DNA from: Candidatus Desulfovibrio kirbyi
GTDB taxonomy: Bacteria > Desulfobacterota > Desulfovibrionia > Desulfovibrionales > Desulfovibrionaceae
NCBI GenBank assembly: GCA_013374015.1
Contig: BLLL01000001.1
Location: forward strand, 168,245 to 232,244
Reading direction: 5' to 3'
DNA: 64,000 nt
How positions within the stretch are numbered: position 1 is the first letter of the stretch; the number at the start of each line of letters is the position of its first letter. Below are positions 20,353-30,637 of the stretch, piece after piece. Position numbers and translations under genes: made by a program. The notes below the pieces were generated by a model. It was not told the origin of the DNA. It saw only the letters and a list, made by a program, of their open reading frames with translations, and searched no databases.

Positions 20353-21474
20353 TCAACGCAGACCCACAAGCCGGCGCCATACAGAGGATGTTTGCGGGAC
20401 TGTCGGAATTTGCCAACCGCTGTCCTTGTTGCTGCCGGAAAAATATAGACGCTCAAGCCGTACGGCATAGGGAGCTATTGCTTCGCCTGAATCAGGCGTT
20501 ATTGCCAGCATAAGCCGGAAAGGGTGTTCCCCGTCGTGGCGCATCTGTAAAAGAGAGCGCACAACCTTCAGCCCTGTGCCAAAGCGCACATCGTACACAA
20601 CACTGTAGTTCATGCCCGGCAGGGCGTTTTGCGGTCGCTGTGCCGGCGGCAGCGGAGAAACAACAGGCAGCAGCGTGAAAGCAAAAAATTCCCTGCAAAA
20701 CACTGACTGACGAGAAAGAGCGTCAATAGCCGCATCAGGGAAAGCGGGATGTCTGATTTCCGGCGAGCGCGGTTGCCCGAACATGTCTAGGCTCTGTTCA
20801 CACACTTCTTTGCCCCTGGACGATGCTTCGGGTGCCTGTTCCAGAAAGATCGCTCGCCAAAAAAACGGCGCAAAGGCGTCGGGCAATATGGTCACGTGGC
20901 TTACGGCGCGTCCCGCGGATAGAAGACGCGCTTCCGTCACGGCGGCATGCCGGGCGTTGAGCGCGATATTCATGGCGGGATACGCAAACAGCCACAGAGC
21001 GGCGGCGACCATGCACACGCGTCTTGTCCGCCCGCGCCAGATCGCCAGAATCAGGGGAACGACAAACAGCAAATCAACGATAAAAAGGGCGTTCAGGCGT
21101 ACCCGTTCATGAGAAAAGGGCAAAAACAGCATGGTGCCGTAAGTTGTCACGACGTCCAGCCAGATATGCAGGCCAAGCATGGCGCATGCAAATGCCCAGA
21201 CACGACAAAAAGACCAACGCCCAGGCATACCCGCGCGCCAGAGCGGGCAAAAGCACAGGGTCAGCAATAGTCCCAGCGCCGGCATGGCAGCCAGCGAATG
21301 TGTGATGCCCCTGTGCAGTTGCAAAACCCGCAAGGGGTCAACGGCAAATATAACGTCAATATCCGGCGAAGCCGCAGCCAAAGCGGCCAGCGGCACAGCC
21401 CAGCGCGTAGCAGGGCGATTCGGCATGGCCAGCATGGCCACGGCGCCGCTCACGGCATGAGTGACGGGATCCAT
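20353..21474 (-). CDS. DUF457/YdjM-like membrane-bound metal-dependent hydrolase
   Basis: The 373-residue protein opens M-D-P-V-T-H-A-V-S-G-A, with D-I-D near residue 40 and H-R-G-I-T-H-S near 55, the histidine-aspartate pattern of the membrane-bound hydrolase family (YdjM/DUF457). Four or five hydrophobic segments lie within residues 1-180, followed by a soluble C-terminal half of about 190 residues that I do not recognise. Substrate is unknown. It stands alone, converging with the Trm112-like gene. Confidence 0.75.
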   Translation of the reverse strand: MDPVTHAVSGAVAMLAMPNRPATRWAVPLAALAAASPDIDVIFAVDPLRVLQLHRGITHSLAAMPALGLLLTLCFCPLWRAGMPGRWSFCRVWAFACAMLGLHIWLDVVTTYGTMLFLPFSHERVRLNALFIVDLLFVVPLILAIWRGRTRRVCMVAAALWLFAYPAMNIALNARHAAVTEARLLSAGRAVSHVTILPDAFAPFFWRAIFLEQAPEASSRGKEVCEQSLDMFGQPRSPEIRHPAFPDAAIDALSRQSVFCREFFAFTLLPVVSPLPPAQRPQNALPGMNYSVVYDVRFGTGLKVVRSLLQMRHDGEHPFRLMLAITPDSGEAIAPYAVRLERLYFSGSNKDSGWQIPTVPQTSSVWRRLVGLR

Positions 21475-21799
21475 ATATTACTGCCCGTTATAGAGTTTTC
21501 GTGGCCCAAGCATACACTGCATTGCCGTCTGGCGCAAGCTGCGCCTGCCCGCACTGCGTATTTGACTAATGGCACGCAACGGGCTAAAAAAATATGTATC
21601 AAACAAAAGCAGTTTTTACCGTTACTGTAGCTTCATGCCACCGTTTTTTGCCTGACAAATCCCGCTTCACACCAGCACCAGAACAAGGCAGCACACGTGT
21701 CACATGTGAATTAACTTGTAAACCCAAAAATTCGCGGGATGTAGCGCTGATAGGCCTTACTTGATATGCCGCGAATTCAAGACAGCACGAGGAAACCCC
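21475..21799. other. Gene-free intergenic region before psd
   Basis: No gene is recognised between the divergent DUF457-like gene and psd. A perfect six-base GC hairpin with a three-base loop lies at 21531-21545 but is not followed by T. Frames in this stretch are short and unlike any family I know. It should hold the promoters of both flanking genes, but none matches consensus well. Confidence 0.4.
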
Positions 21800-22444
21800 A
21801 TGCGCCCTTCTCACAGCGGACTTACCCCGGAAGGACTGCCCTGCATCAGCCTGTTGGCCCTCTCCGCCCTGATTTTTGCCCTGATTGACTGGCCCGCGCC
21901 CGCGCTTTCATGCCTTGCCGGCTGCTGGTTCAGCGTACACTTTTTTCGCGATCCGGAACGTGTTGTCCCGCAGGGCGCGGGGATTGCCGTAAGCCCGGCG
22001 GACGGCAAAATCATCCGCATTGAAGAACGCCCCGACCCCTTTACCGACAAAAAAGTAACGTGTGTATGTATTTTTATGAATGTTTTCAGTGTGCATGTAA
22101 ACCGTGCCCCTGTTGCCTGCGTTGTGCGGGAAATCCGCTACTGGCCGGGAAAATTTTTTAACGCCTCACTGGACAAGGCCTCAAAGGACAATGAGCGCTG
22201 CGCTTACCATCTGTGTGCTGAGGACGGTCAATCCTGGACAATGGTGCAGATTGCGGGGCTGATTGCGCGTCGCATTGTGTGCCGGGCTGAAGAAAAGGAC
22301 TCTCTTGCGCGTGGAGAGCGTCTCGGGATGATACGCTTCGGCTCACGGGTTGATCTGTATCTGCCTGGGTACTATGCCCCCGTTGCGCGAATCGGGGAAC
22401 AGGTATCCGCCGGACAAAGCATTATTGCGCGTGTCTTGCCATAG
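21800..22444 (+). CDS. psd: Phosphatidylserine decarboxylase proenzyme, short type
   Basis: Psd converts phosphatidylserine to phosphatidylethanolamine at the inner membrane. The 214-residue protein has an N-terminal hydrophobic hairpin, then F-R-D-P-E-R near residue 51, S-P-A-D-G-K near 65 and [11 protein letters not shown] near 93. The R-F-G-S-R-V-D segment near 182 contains the G-S self-cleavage site that forms the pyruvoyl cofactor. I start at ATG 21800, after a GAGGAA ribosome binding site, rather than at upstream 21761. The pssA gene that makes its substrate follows. Confidence 0.92.
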   Translation: MRPSHSGLTPEGLPCISLLALSALIFALIDWPAPALSCLAGCWFSVHFFRDPERVVPQGAGIAVSPADGKIIRIEERPDPFTDKKVTCVCIFMNVFSVHVNRAPVACVVREIRYWPGKFFNASLDKASKDNERCAYHLCAEDGQSWTMVQIAGLIARRIVCRAEEKDSLARGERLGMIRFGSRVDLYLPGYYAPVARIGEQVSAGQSIIARVLP

Positions 22445-22495
22445 TCCGGCGATTTTGATATGCTGACTAGCTGACCACGCAACTTTTTCGGCGAA

Positions 22496-22526
22496 TACCC
22501 GCCGGTCCGGGGATTTTTTGTTTTTT
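22496..22526 (+). terminator. Possible terminator between psd and pssA
   Basis: A four-base CCCG/CGGG stem with a six-base loop is followed by two runs of six T separated by one G. The short stem makes it weak; it could attenuate transcription between psd and pssA. Confidence 0.35.
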
Positions 22527-22542
22527 GGGCGCTGGAACTGTC

Positions 22543-23298
22543 ATGGAAAAAAAGCAACCGCATAAAAGCATCTATCTCTTGCCCAACATGATCACAACAT
22601 TGAGCATGTTTTTCGGGTTTTTGTCGATCATATGGGCGATACAGGGGCGTTATGAATCCGCCGGGCTTGCCGTGCTGATCGCGGCGCTTATGGACAGCCT
22701 TGACGGCAAGGTGGCGCGCCTGACAAATACTACCAGCGACTTCGGCGTACAGTACGATTCGCTGTCCGACCTGGTGGCCTTCGGACTTGCCCCAGCCGTG
22801 CTGCTCTGGCAGTGGCAGCTCAAGTCCTTTGACAGCGTCGGCATGGCCGCCGCTTTTATTTACACGGCCTGCGGCGCACTGCGTCTGGCGCGGTTCAACA
22901 TAACAACGGTTGCCGCGAGCAAACGGTTTTTTATCGGTCTGCCCATCCCGGCAGGGGGTTGTACTGTTGTATGTTTTATTTTTTTTGCAGCGCCCTTTAC
23001 TGATTTTTTACAACCGGCCCTGCCTTGGATGTCTCTGGTGTTGTCCGTTTGCGCCGGGACATTGATGATCAGTTCGGTGCGCTATTTTTCCTTCAAGGAA
23101 TACGGTGTGCTGCGCGCGCATCCCCTGCGCGTCATGCTGATTTTCCTCTTTCTTCTCGCGTTTGTTGTGTCCTATCCGCGTGTTATGGCTTTTCTGCTGT
23201 GCCTTGTCTACATTGCGGGGGGGCTTGTCTATAGTTTTGTCATGCTTCCACGGCGCAATCGCCAGTTGCTGCGGGCGCTGACCCCGCAAAAAGACTGA
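22543..23298 (+). CDS. pssA: CDP-diacylglycerol-serine O-phosphatidyltransferase
   Basis: PssA makes phosphatidylserine from CDP-diacylglycerol and serine. The 251-residue multi-span membrane protein carries the CDP-alcohol phosphatidyltransferase motif D-S-L-D-G-K-V-A-R followed by D-F-G-V-Q-Y-D-S-L-S-D near residues 57-85, with all usual aspartates present. About seven further hydrophobic segments follow. I choose ATG 22543; a TTG at 22525 would add six residues and lies in the T-rich run. It lies between psd and leuA. Confidence 0.93.
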   Translation: MEKKQPHKSIYLLPNMITTLSMFFGFLSIIWAIQGRYESAGLAVLIAALMDSLDGKVARLTNTTSDFGVQYDSLSDLVAFGLAPAVLLWQWQLKSFDSVGMAAAFIYTACGALRLARFNITTVAASKRFFIGLPIPAGGCTVVCFIFFAAPFTDFLQPALPWMSLVLSVCAGTLMISSVRYFSFKEYGVLRAHPLRVMLIFLFLLAFVVSYPRVMAFLLCLVYIAGGLVYSFVMLPRRNRQLLRALTPQKD

Positions 23299-23328
23299 GC
23301 CAGACAGACATACAGCTAGGGAGAGCGT

Positions 23329-24843
23329 ATGCAAAATCGTGTTTATTTTTTTGACACCACACTGCGCGATGGGGAACAGTCCCCGGGCGCAACAATGAAT
23401 CTGCAGGAAAAACTGTGTCTTGCCAACCAGCTTGAAAAACTGGGCATTGACGTGCTGGAAGCGGGCTTTCCCGCGACAAGTCCAGGAGATTTTGAAGCCG
23501 TAAAGACCATTGCCGAACAGATGGACTCCATGCAGATAGCCGGGCTTTGCCGATGTCTGGAAGCAGACATTGACAGATGCTGGGAGGCAATACGACACGC
23601 AAAAAATCCTCGTATTCATACGGTATTGGCCACATCGCCCCTGCACATGAAGCACAAGTTGCGCAAAAGATCTGAAGATGTGCTCAAAATGATCGAAGTC
23701 GGCGTCAAACACTGCTCCGCTTATACGGATAATGTGGAATTTTCCGCGGAAGACGCCTCCCGCTCTGACCGCGATTTTCTTTGCCGCGCGGCGGAAACGG
23801 CCATCAGAGCGGGCGCGCGCATTATCAACATTCCCGATACAGTGGGCTATGCCCAGCCTGAGGAATTCGGTGCGCTCATCGCCTATGTCATCGCGAACAC
23901 GGCAAATAGCGACAAAGCCATATTCAGCGTGCACTGCCACAATGACCTTGGCCTCGGCGTCGCCAATACCTTGGCCGCGTTGGCTGCCGGCGCGCGTCAG
24001 GCGGAGGTGACCTTGAGCGGCATCGGGGAGCGCGCGGGCAACGCGGCGCTGGAAGAAGTTGTCATGGCGCTCACTGTGCGCAAAGACTATTTCGGGCTCA
24101 CGCACGCAATCGCCACCGAACAGTTGTATCCCTCCTGCCGTATGCTGGCCCTGACCATCGGTCGTCCCATTCCCGACAATAAGGCCATTGTCGGCGCAAA
24201 CGCCTTTGCCCACGAATCCGGCATACATCAGGACGGCATGCTCAAGCACCGAGAAACATACGAAATCATGACGCCGCAGTCTGTCGGACGTAAACAGAGC
24301 AGTCTTGTTATCGGCAAACATTCCGGACGCAACGCCGTGCGCAACAAGTTTGAGAACATGGGCTACAAATTGGATGACGCACAGATCAATGTGGTTTTTG
24401 AAGCCGTCAAGCAGCTTGCCGACCGCAAAAAAGTCCTGCACGACGACGATCTGACAGCGCTTGTCCAAGAAGCAATACACCGCATACCAGACCGTTACCG
24501 CTTACGACATGTGAGCGTGCAAAGTTCTGACTGTGGCGGCGTGCCGCCTACAGCCGCCGTTATCATGGACGTGGACGGTGAGGAAAAAAGCGGCGCGGGC
24601 TTTGGCGTTGGGCCGGTGGACGCGCTTTTTAACGTTATCGCCGACATGCTGGGGCAGACGCCGGAGCTTGAGCAGTATGCCGTCACCGCCATCACCGGCG
24701 GTACGGACGCCCTTGGTGAAGTGACCGTCCGCCTGAGAGAAAACGAATTCACGGCCATGGGGCGCGGCGCGCACCCGGACATTCTGGTGGCCAGCGCAAA
24801 AGCCTATGTCAACGCCATGAACCGTTTGGCGAAAAAATATTAG
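23329..24843 (+). CDS. leuA: 2-isopropylmalate synthase
   Basis: LeuA joins 2-oxoisovalerate and acetyl-CoA in the first step of leucine synthesis. The 504-residue protein opens with [14 protein letters not shown] near residue 5 and has the metal site H-C-H-N-D-L-G-L-G near 202. The G-I-G-E-R-A-G-N region lies near 228 and a C-terminal leucine-binding regulatory domain spans about 390-504. An AGGGAGAG ribosome binding site precedes the ATG. I see no leader peptide or attenuator in the 30 bp before it. It starts the leuACDB run. Confidence 0.97.
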   Translation: MQNRVYFFDTTLRDGEQSPGATMNLQEKLCLANQLEKLGIDVLEAGFPATSPGDFEAVKTIAEQMDSMQIAGLCRCLEADIDRCWEAIRHAKNPRIHTVLATSPLHMKHKLRKRSEDVLKMIEVGVKHCSAYTDNVEFSAEDASRSDRDFLCRAAETAIRAGARIINIPDTVGYAQPEEFGALIAYVIANTANSDKAIFSVHCHNDLGLGVANTLAALAAGARQAEVTLSGIGERAGNAALEEVVMALTVRKDYFGLTHAIATEQLYPSCRMLALTIGRPIPDNKAIVGANAFAHESGIHQDGMLKHRETYEIMTPQSVGRKQSSLVIGKHSGRNAVRNKFENMGYKLDDAQINVVFEAVKQLADRKKVLHDDDLTALVQEAIHRIPDRYRLRHVSVQSSDCGGVPPTAAVIMDVDGEEKSGAGFGVGPVDALFNVIADMLGQTPELEQYAVTAITGGTDALGEVTVRLRENEFTAMGRGAHPDILVASAKAYVNAMNRLAKKY

Positions 24844-24876
24844 GAAGCAGCAAGATTTAAATAATAAGGAGCAGTT

Positions 24877-26139
24877 ATGCCTCAAACTCTCGCGCAGAAA
24901 ATTTTACAGGCACACAGTGACGATGCCGTTACAGACGATGGTCAGATCATCCGTTGCCGTGTGTCGCTTGTGCTGGCCAACGATATCACAGCACCCTTGG
25001 CCATTCAGTCTTTTTGCGGCATGGGGGCGACAAAGGTGTTCGACAACAGCAAAATCGCCCTGCTCATGGACCATTTTACCCCGCAAAAAGACATTGCTTC
25101 GGCAAATCAGGTGCTCGTGTGCCGCTTATTTGCAAAAGAACAAAATATTGCACACTATTATGAAGGAGGCAACTGCGGCGTGGAACACGCCTTTCTGCCG
25201 GAGCAGGGGCTTGTGGGGCCGGGTGATCTTGTCGTGGGGGCGGACAGCCATACCTGCACATACGGCGGTATCGGCGCTTTTGCTACCGGCATGGGGTCAA
25301 CGGATATAGCCGGCGCGATGGCGCTTGGCGAAACGTGGTTCAAGACGCCGCCGACTGTCAGGATCATTGTGACCGGCGCACTGCCGAAATGGCTGCGCGC
25401 TAAAGATATTATGCTGCTTGTGATCGGCAGAATCGGGGTGGACGGGGCGCTGTACCGCGCGCTGGAATTCGGCGGTCCCGTTATTGACGCGTTGCCTGTC
25501 GAGGGCAGACTGACCATTGCCAATATGGCAATTGAAGCCGGCGGAAAGGCGGGATTGTTTGCCGTTGACGCGTTTACCCGCGCCTACTGCGCCGAGCACG
25601 GCCGCCCTGGGCTGACGCTCTCTCTGGCGGCGGACGCCAACGCGGCCTATGAACAGACAGTTACTCTGGACGTTACCGGCCAGGAACCCGTGGTTGCCTG
25701 TCCGCATATTCCCTCCAACGTCAAGCCCGTTTCTGAAGTAAAAAATACTGTCATCCAGCAAGTGATCATCGGTTCCTGCACGAACGGGCGCATCAGCGAC
25801 ATGCGTGACGCCGCGGAGGTGCTGCGCGGTCGCAAGGTGGACAGAAACGTGCGCTGCATCGTGCTGCCCGCCACGCCCTCAGTGTGGAAACAGTGCCTTG
25901 GGGAAGGGCTTATGGAAGTCTTTATGGAGGCCGGCTGCATTGTTGGCCCGGCAACATGCGGCCCCTGTCTTGGCGGCCATATGGGCATTCTTGGTGATGG
26001 CGAACGCGCTGTCGCCACCACAAACCGCAATTTCAGAGGTCGCATGGGCAGCCTTACGTCAGAGGTTTATCTGGCAAGCCCTGTTGTAGCAGCAGCCTCT
26101 GCCGTGGCGGGCGTTGTGGCAAGCCCTGCGGAACTATAA
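24877..26139 (+). CDS. leuC: 3-isopropylmalate dehydratase large subunit
   Basis: LeuC carries the 4Fe-4S cluster of isopropylmalate isomerase, partner of LeuD. The 420-residue protein is of the short, archaeal-like HacA/LeuC type. It has G-A-D-S-H-T-C-T-Y-G near residue 115 and three cluster cysteines, in G-S-C-T-N-G-R near 300 and in P-A-T-C-G-P-C-L-G-G-H near 357. Nothing essential appears missing. A clear AAGGAG ribosome binding site lies before the ATG. Confidence 0.96.
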   Translation: MPQTLAQKILQAHSDDAVTDDGQIIRCRVSLVLANDITAPLAIQSFCGMGATKVFDNSKIALLMDHFTPQKDIASANQVLVCRLFAKEQNIAHYYEGGNCGVEHAFLPEQGLVGPGDLVVGADSHTCTYGGIGAFATGMGSTDIAGAMALGETWFKTPPTVRIIVTGALPKWLRAKDIMLLVIGRIGVDGALYRALEFGGPVIDALPVEGRLTIANMAIEAGGKAGLFAVDAFTRAYCAEHGRPGLTLSLAADANAAYEQTVTLDVTGQEPVVACPHIPSNVKPVSEVKNTVIQQVIIGSCTNGRISDMRDAAEVLRGRKVDRNVRCIVLPATPSVWKQCLGEGLMEVFMEAGCIVGPATCGPCLGGHMGILGDGERAVATTNRNFRGRMGSLTSEVYLASPVVAAASAVAGVVASPAEL

Positions 26140-26169
26140 TTCCAGTTCAGAAAAAACGAGGAAACTGCC

Positions 26170-26676
26170 ATGAAATTTACAGGAACAGCCCGTAAAGTGG
26201 GCGATCATATTGATACGGACGCCATTATTCCGGCGCGTTTTCTGGTGACGGTCGATCCGAAAATTCTGGGGGCACAGTGTCTTTCCGGTCTTGAACCGGA
26301 CTGGGTGTGCCAAGTGAAAAACGGCGACATACTTGTGGCAGGGCGCAATTTCGGCTGCGGTTCTTCGCGTGAGCACGCGCCCATAGCCATTATCGGCGCG
26401 GGACTGCGCGCTGTCATCGCCCATAGTTTCGCGCGTATTTTTTACCGCAATGCCTTCAATACCGGCCTTCTGCTTCTGGAAGTGGGCGAGGAAGCCTACA
26501 GCATACAGCACGGCGATACGCTTGAAATTGATCCTTCCGCAGGCCGCATCCGCATTGTGGAGAGCGGCAGGGAAACTGTCTGTCCGCCGTTGCCGGAACA
26601 CATGGCGGGGATCCTTGCGGCGGGTGGTCTGGTCGGCTATGTTGGGCAACGCTTGAAAACCGGAAACAATGCCTGA
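26170..26676 (+). CDS. leuD: 3-isopropylmalate dehydratase small subunit
   Basis: LeuD is the 168-residue swivel subunit that pairs with LeuC. It has the opening [12 protein letters not shown] near residue 13 and the conserved [12 protein letters not shown] near 61, followed by the [10 protein letters not shown] element. Length fits the short LeuD type that accompanies HacA-like LeuC. A GAGGAAACTGCC ribosome-binding region lies before the ATG. Confidence 0.96.
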   Translation: MKFTGTARKVGDHIDTDAIIPARFLVTVDPKILGAQCLSGLEPDWVCQVKNGDILVAGRNFGCGSSREHAPIAIIGAGLRAVIAHSFARIFYRNAFNTGLLLLEVGEEAYSIQHGDTLEIDPSAGRIRIVESGRETVCPPLPEHMAGILAAGGLVGYVGQRLKTGNNA

Positions 26677-26699
26677 ATACGAACAGCGGGAGAACTATC

Positions 26700-27788
26700 G
26701 TGAAAAAGTGCATTTGTCTGCTTGCTGGGGACGGCATAGGGCCGGAAGTCCTTGCGCAGGGTGTCGCGGCAATCACCGCGGCGGCGCATGACTGTGAACT
26801 GATTTTTGAAGACGCGCTCATCGGCGGCGCGGCCGTTGACGCCTGCAACAACCCGCTGCCGCCGGAAACCGTGGAAAAATGCCGCAAAGCTGATGCCGTG
26901 TATCTGGGCGCTGTGGGCGGCCCGAAGTGGGACGGCCTTTCCCCTGACATGCGTCCGGAAAAAGGCCTGCTCGGCATACGCAAGGAGCTTGGCCTGTTTG
27001 CGAATCTGCGTCCGGCCATCCTGTGGCCGGAGCTCGGCGGGGCGTGCCTGCTGCGCAAAGAGACGGCGGAAAAGGGCATTGACCTTATTGTTGTGCGCGA
27101 ACTTACCGGCGATGTGTATTTTGGTTGTCCCCGAGGGGAAGAAACGCGCTATGGCCGCCGCACGGCCTTCAATACCATGATCTATGATGAGGACGAGATA
27201 CATCGTATAGCCCACACGGCCTTTGCCGCAGCCCGTCTGCGCCGCAAACGCGTCTGTTCCGTGGATAAGAGCAATGTGCTGGAAACTTCGCGCCTTTGGC
27301 GGGAAATCGTGACAAATGTTCACGCCGGCTACAGCGATGTGGAATTGAGCCACATGTATGTGGACAATGCCGCCATGCAGCTTGTGCGTGATCCCTCGCA
27401 GTTTGATGTGATCGTGACCGGCAATCTGTTCGGTGACATTCTTTCGGACGAGGCCGCGGCCATCACGGGTTCCTTGGGGATGCTGGCTTCAGCCTCAATG
27501 GGCGGTTCCGGACCGGGGCTTTTTGAACCCATTCACGGCTCGGCCCCGGACATAGCCGGCACAGACTCGGCCAATCCGCTGGCAACCATTCTTTCTGGTG
27601 CGATGTTGCTGCGCATGGGGCTGGACATGCCCGATGCGGCGGATCGTATTGAAACCGCCGTGCGCAAAACCTTGGCGGACGGCTTGCGCACCCGCGATAT
27701 TATGGAACAGGGAAAGACGCTCGCAAGCTGCGCCGCAATGGGGCAGGCCGTTGTCAACCATATCTGGAAGACATCAGGGCAAAAATGA
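26700..27788 (+). CDS. leuB: 3-isopropylmalate dehydrogenase
   Basis: LeuB oxidises and decarboxylates 3-isopropylmalate with NAD. The 362-residue protein opens [10 protein letters not shown] near residue 8. It has [10 protein letters not shown] near 137, the substrate and metal residues in V-D-N-A-A-M-Q-L near 220, and [10 protein letters not shown] near 242. The GTG start follows a GGGAGA ribosome binding site. It completes the leucine set and is followed 49 bp later by the purine gene. Confidence 0.97.
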   Translation: MKKCICLLAGDGIGPEVLAQGVAAITAAAHDCELIFEDALIGGAAVDACNNPLPPETVEKCRKADAVYLGAVGGPKWDGLSPDMRPEKGLLGIRKELGLFANLRPAILWPELGGACLLRKETAEKGIDLIVVRELTGDVYFGCPRGEETRYGRRTAFNTMIYDEDEIHRIAHTAFAAARLRRKRVCSVDKSNVLETSRLWREIVTNVHAGYSDVELSHMYVDNAAMQLVRDPSQFDVIVTGNLFGDILSDEAAAITGSLGMLASASMGGSGPGLFEPIHGSAPDIAGTDSANPLATILSGAMLLRMGLDMPDAADRIETAVRKTLADGLRTRDIMEQGKTLASCAAMGQAVVNHIWKTSGQK

Positions 27789-27837
27789 TCTGACGCGGTT
27801 TTTGTCCAGCCGTTTTTGATAATTCTCAGAGGAACAC

Positions 27838-29115
27838 ATGTCAAATTTGAAATCCATATACAGCACCATACACAAAGATGCTTTCCCCGACACCATGACC
27901 ATACAGCTTGGCGATGAAACCCTTGTGTACGAGAAACGCGTATGGACATTGGAAAACGCACCCAGGGGCCTGCGCTACGGAGAAAATCCGGACCAGCCCG
28001 CAGCCCTCTATGCCCTGAAACATGGGGCTGTGTCCTGCGGAGGCTTGCGCTGGCGCAGCCCTCACCACAGCATTATTTCCGCGCTGACAGAAACCCAGAT
28101 GGTACAGGCGGGCAAACACCCTGGCAAAACAAATCTGACGGATGTGGACAACGGAATCAACATTCTCCAGTATCTGACAGAACGTCCTGCCGCGTTGATC
28201 ATGAAACACAACAACCCCTGCGGCGCGGCCTGGTCACACGACGGCATAGCCTCAGCCCTCTCTCGCGCCTACTGGTGCGACCGTATCGCGGCTTTTGGGG
28301 GAGCTGTTGTCGTCAACCGCGCTTTCACCCGTGAAGCTGCGGAACTTGCTGCAGCCTCCTATTTTGAAGTTGTGGCAGCGCCGGCCTTTGAAGATGGCGT
28401 TGTGGATATTCTCAAGCAACGTAAAAATCTGCGCATTATGGAACTGCCCGGTTTGGGGCGCCTGAAAGAACTGACGCGTTCGGCCTTTCTGGATATCAAA
28501 AGCCTTGCCGACGGCGGCATTATTGTACAAAAATCTTTTGTCAACCGTATTCTTGCGGATGCGGACTTTTTGCCGGCTTCCGCAACCACAACGGATGGCA
28601 CGGCTGTTTCCACACGCTCTCCTACCAAGGACGAACTGGCGGATTTGCGCTTTGCTTGGGCTGTGGAGGCCGGGGTAGCATCCAATTCTGTTATTTTTGC
28701 TCGTGAGGGAGCAACGCTGGCTATCGGCACCGGAGAGCAGGACCGCGTGGGTTGCGTGGAACTTGCCGTCCACAAGGCTCACATAAAATACGCCGACACC
28801 CTAGCCTTCAAAGAGATTGGGCTTTCGTTCTATGAGCTTGCGCAGAAAGCCGCCAGCGACCCGGCCTTGTGGGAAAAATTTGACGACGTGCAGCGCCGCG
28901 CCGGGCGCGCTCACGGGGGATTGATTGCCTCCGCCCTTGTCTCTGACGGGTTTTTTCCGTTTCGCGATGGAGTGGATGTGGCGATTGCGGCGGGCGTTGC
29001 CGCTATTGCCCAGCCCGGCGGTTCTCTGCGCGACGCCGAAGTGATTGCCGCCTGCAATGAGGCCGAACCGCCGGTGGGCATGGTGTTTACGGGACAGCGT
29101 TCCTTCAGGCACTAA
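27838..29115 (+). CDS. AICAR transformylase-type protein (PurH C-terminal domain alone)
   Basis: This 425-residue protein matches the AICAR formyltransferase domain of PurH. It has the K-H-N-N-P-C-G catalytic motif near residue 122, and the C-terminal half has D-G-F-F-P-F-R-D-G-V-D and a G-V-A-A-I-A-Q-P-G-G-S element. The N-terminal MGS-like IMP cyclohydrolase domain of bifunctional PurH is absent, so ring closure must be done by another protein. Stand-alone forms of this kind are known in Desulfovibrio. It lies one base from the CbiA-like gene, suggesting shared transcription. Confidence 0.85.
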   Translation: MSNLKSIYSTIHKDAFPDTMTIQLGDETLVYEKRVWTLENAPRGLRYGENPDQPAALYALKHGAVSCGGLRWRSPHHSIISALTETQMVQAGKHPGKTNLTDVDNGINILQYLTERPAALIMKHNNPCGAAWSHDGIASALSRAYWCDRIAAFGGAVVVNRAFTREAAELAAASYFEVVAAPAFEDGVVDILKQRKNLRIMELPGLGRLKELTRSAFLDIKSLADGGIIVQKSFVNRILADADFLPASATTTDGTAVSTRSPTKDELADLRFAWAVEAGVASNSVIFAREGATLAIGTGEQDRVGCVELAVHKAHIKYADTLAFKEIGLSFYELAQKAASDPALWEKFDDVQRRAGRAHGGLIASALVSDGFFPFRDGVDVAIAAGVAAIAQPGGSLRDAEVIAACNEAEPPVGMVFTGQRSFRH

Positions 29116-29116
29116 G

Positions 29117-30541
29117 ATGACACAGACTCCTGGAGCGCTGTCACTGCCGAGACTGTGCGTCTCCTCACTTTCAGGGGGCGGCGGCAAGACGCTGCTTGCC
29201 CTTGGCCTTACGCGCGCACTTGTCCATAAGGGGATCAGCGTTAAGCCGTTCAAAAAAGGGCCGGACTATATTGACGCGGCCTGGCTTGAAATGGCCGCCC
29301 AAAAATCTGTTTCCAACCTTGATCCCTATTTTTTGTCACAGGCGCGGTTGCGCTCTCTTTTTGCTCACGCCGCGCGCGCAATCGACCAGAATACCCTTGG
29401 GCTTATTGAGGGCAATCGCGGTTTGTACGACGGATCAGATGTGAGCGGGTCCTGCTCCACAGCCGTGCTTGCGCGCGCTCTCGACTGCCCTGTGCTACTC
29501 AGTGTCAACTGCGCAAAAATGACCCGCACGGTCGCCGCGCTTGTACAGGGCATGACAAACTTTGAACCCGGCCTTAATTTTTGCGGCGTGGTGCTCAATC
29601 AAGTGGGGTCACAGCGGCATACGCGCATACTGCGGCAAGCGCTTGAGGAATATACGGATATGCCGGTGCTCGGCGCGCTGCCGTGTCTGTCCGGCAATCC
29701 CCTGCCCGAACGCCACATGGGCATTGCCTCTCAATCCCTCACAAACGAAACGGCGGAACAGGCGCTGGAAACCCTCGCAGTGTTTGTGCGTGAACACATG
29801 GATGTCAACGCCGCCCTGGCGGCTGCGCGGTCTGCGCCGCCCCTGCCTGAGCCGGAACCCTTTTGGCCGGCAAAAGCGGAAAACATGCGCTCACGGGTGC
29901 GCATCGGCTATGTGCGCGATGCCGCGTTGTGGTTTTACTATCAGGAAAATCTGGAAGCGCTTGATCGGGCGGGCGCCGAACTCATCCGGCTTTCCCTGCT
30001 GGATGCGGCGCCTTGGCCGGAAATTGACGGCCTCTATCTTGGCGGAGGATTTCCTGAAGACAGCGCAAGAGTGTTGAGCGCTTCGCCGCGCGTTGCCGAA
30101 CTTGCGCGTCTTGCGGACAATGGCCTGGCCATCTATGCCGAATGTGGCGGTTTCATGTTGTTGTCAAAGGGCATTCAGGACGGAGCAGCTTTTTGGCCCA
30201 TGAGCGGCGTTTTTCCCGTGACAGTGCGCTTATGTAACAAACCGCAGGGGTTGGGCTATGTTGACGGCATAATTGTCGCGAAAAATCCTTACTTTCCTGT
30301 CGGCTTGACACTGCGCGGTCACGAATTTCACTATTCACGCTGTGAATGGGAAAATCAGCCGCCGGAGTATGCCATGACGCTCAGTCGCGGAACGGGCATG
30401 GGGGAACATTCCGGAAAAGACTCCAGCATGGCTGACGGCCTTACGCGTCAACGCGTGTGGGCGTCTTACACGCATATCTTTGCGCCGGCCCTGCCCTGTT
30501 GGGCAAAAAATTTTGTCAATGCCGCAAGAACGCGCCCTTGA
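29117..30541 (+). CDS. CbiA-family a,c-diamide synthase (cobyrinate or siroheme type)
   Basis: CbiA-type enzymes amidate the a and c side chains of a tetrapyrrole using ATP and glutamine. The 474-residue protein has a P-loop-like S-G-G-G-G-K-T near residue 20, K-P-F-K-K-G-P-D-Y-I-D near 43, and a C-terminal glutaminase-like domain with the Cys nucleophile in Y-A-E-C-G-G-F near 340 and H-E-F-H-Y-S-R near 405. No other cobalamin genes are nearby. In sulfate reducers a member of this family (DsrN) amidates the siroheme of dissimilatory sulfite reductase, so that role is an alternative. I start at ATG 29117 rather than the in-frame upstream start inside the previous gene. Confidence 0.8.
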   Translation: MTQTPGALSLPRLCVSSLSGGGGKTLLALGLTRALVHKGISVKPFKKGPDYIDAAWLEMAAQKSVSNLDPYFLSQARLRSLFAHAARAIDQNTLGLIEGNRGLYDGSDVSGSCSTAVLARALDCPVLLSVNCAKMTRTVAALVQGMTNFEPGLNFCGVVLNQVGSQRHTRILRQALEEYTDMPVLGALPCLSGNPLPERHMGIASQSLTNETAEQALETLAVFVREHMDVNAALAAARSAPPLPEPEPFWPAKAENMRSRVRIGYVRDAALWFYYQENLEALDRAGAELIRLSLLDAAPWPEIDGLYLGGGFPEDSARVLSASPRVAELARLADNGLAIYAECGGFMLLSKGIQDGAAFWPMSGVFPVTVRLCNKPQGLGYVDGIIVAKNPYFPVGLTLRGHEFHYSRCEWENQPPEYAMTLSRGTGMGEHSGKDSSMADGLTRQRVWASYTHIFAPALPCWAKNFVNAARTRP

Positions 30542-30637
30542 CGCGGCATATACCCGCCATCGAAAAAATTTGCCTCACGGCGGAAATCTGGTTGACGTGA
30601 AAAAATTCGTCTTCGTGGACATTGCAGCGGAGAACCA

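Noticed and set aside
23299..23328. Leucine leader peptide and attenuator before leuA
   Set aside because: Only 30 bp separate pssA and leuA, with a plain ribosome binding site and no leucine codon run or hairpin.
23008..24480. A 490-codon minus-strand frame across pssA and leuA
   Set aside because: It lies opposite the strongly conserved leuA and has no recognisable domain; GC-rich codon bias produces such antisense frames.
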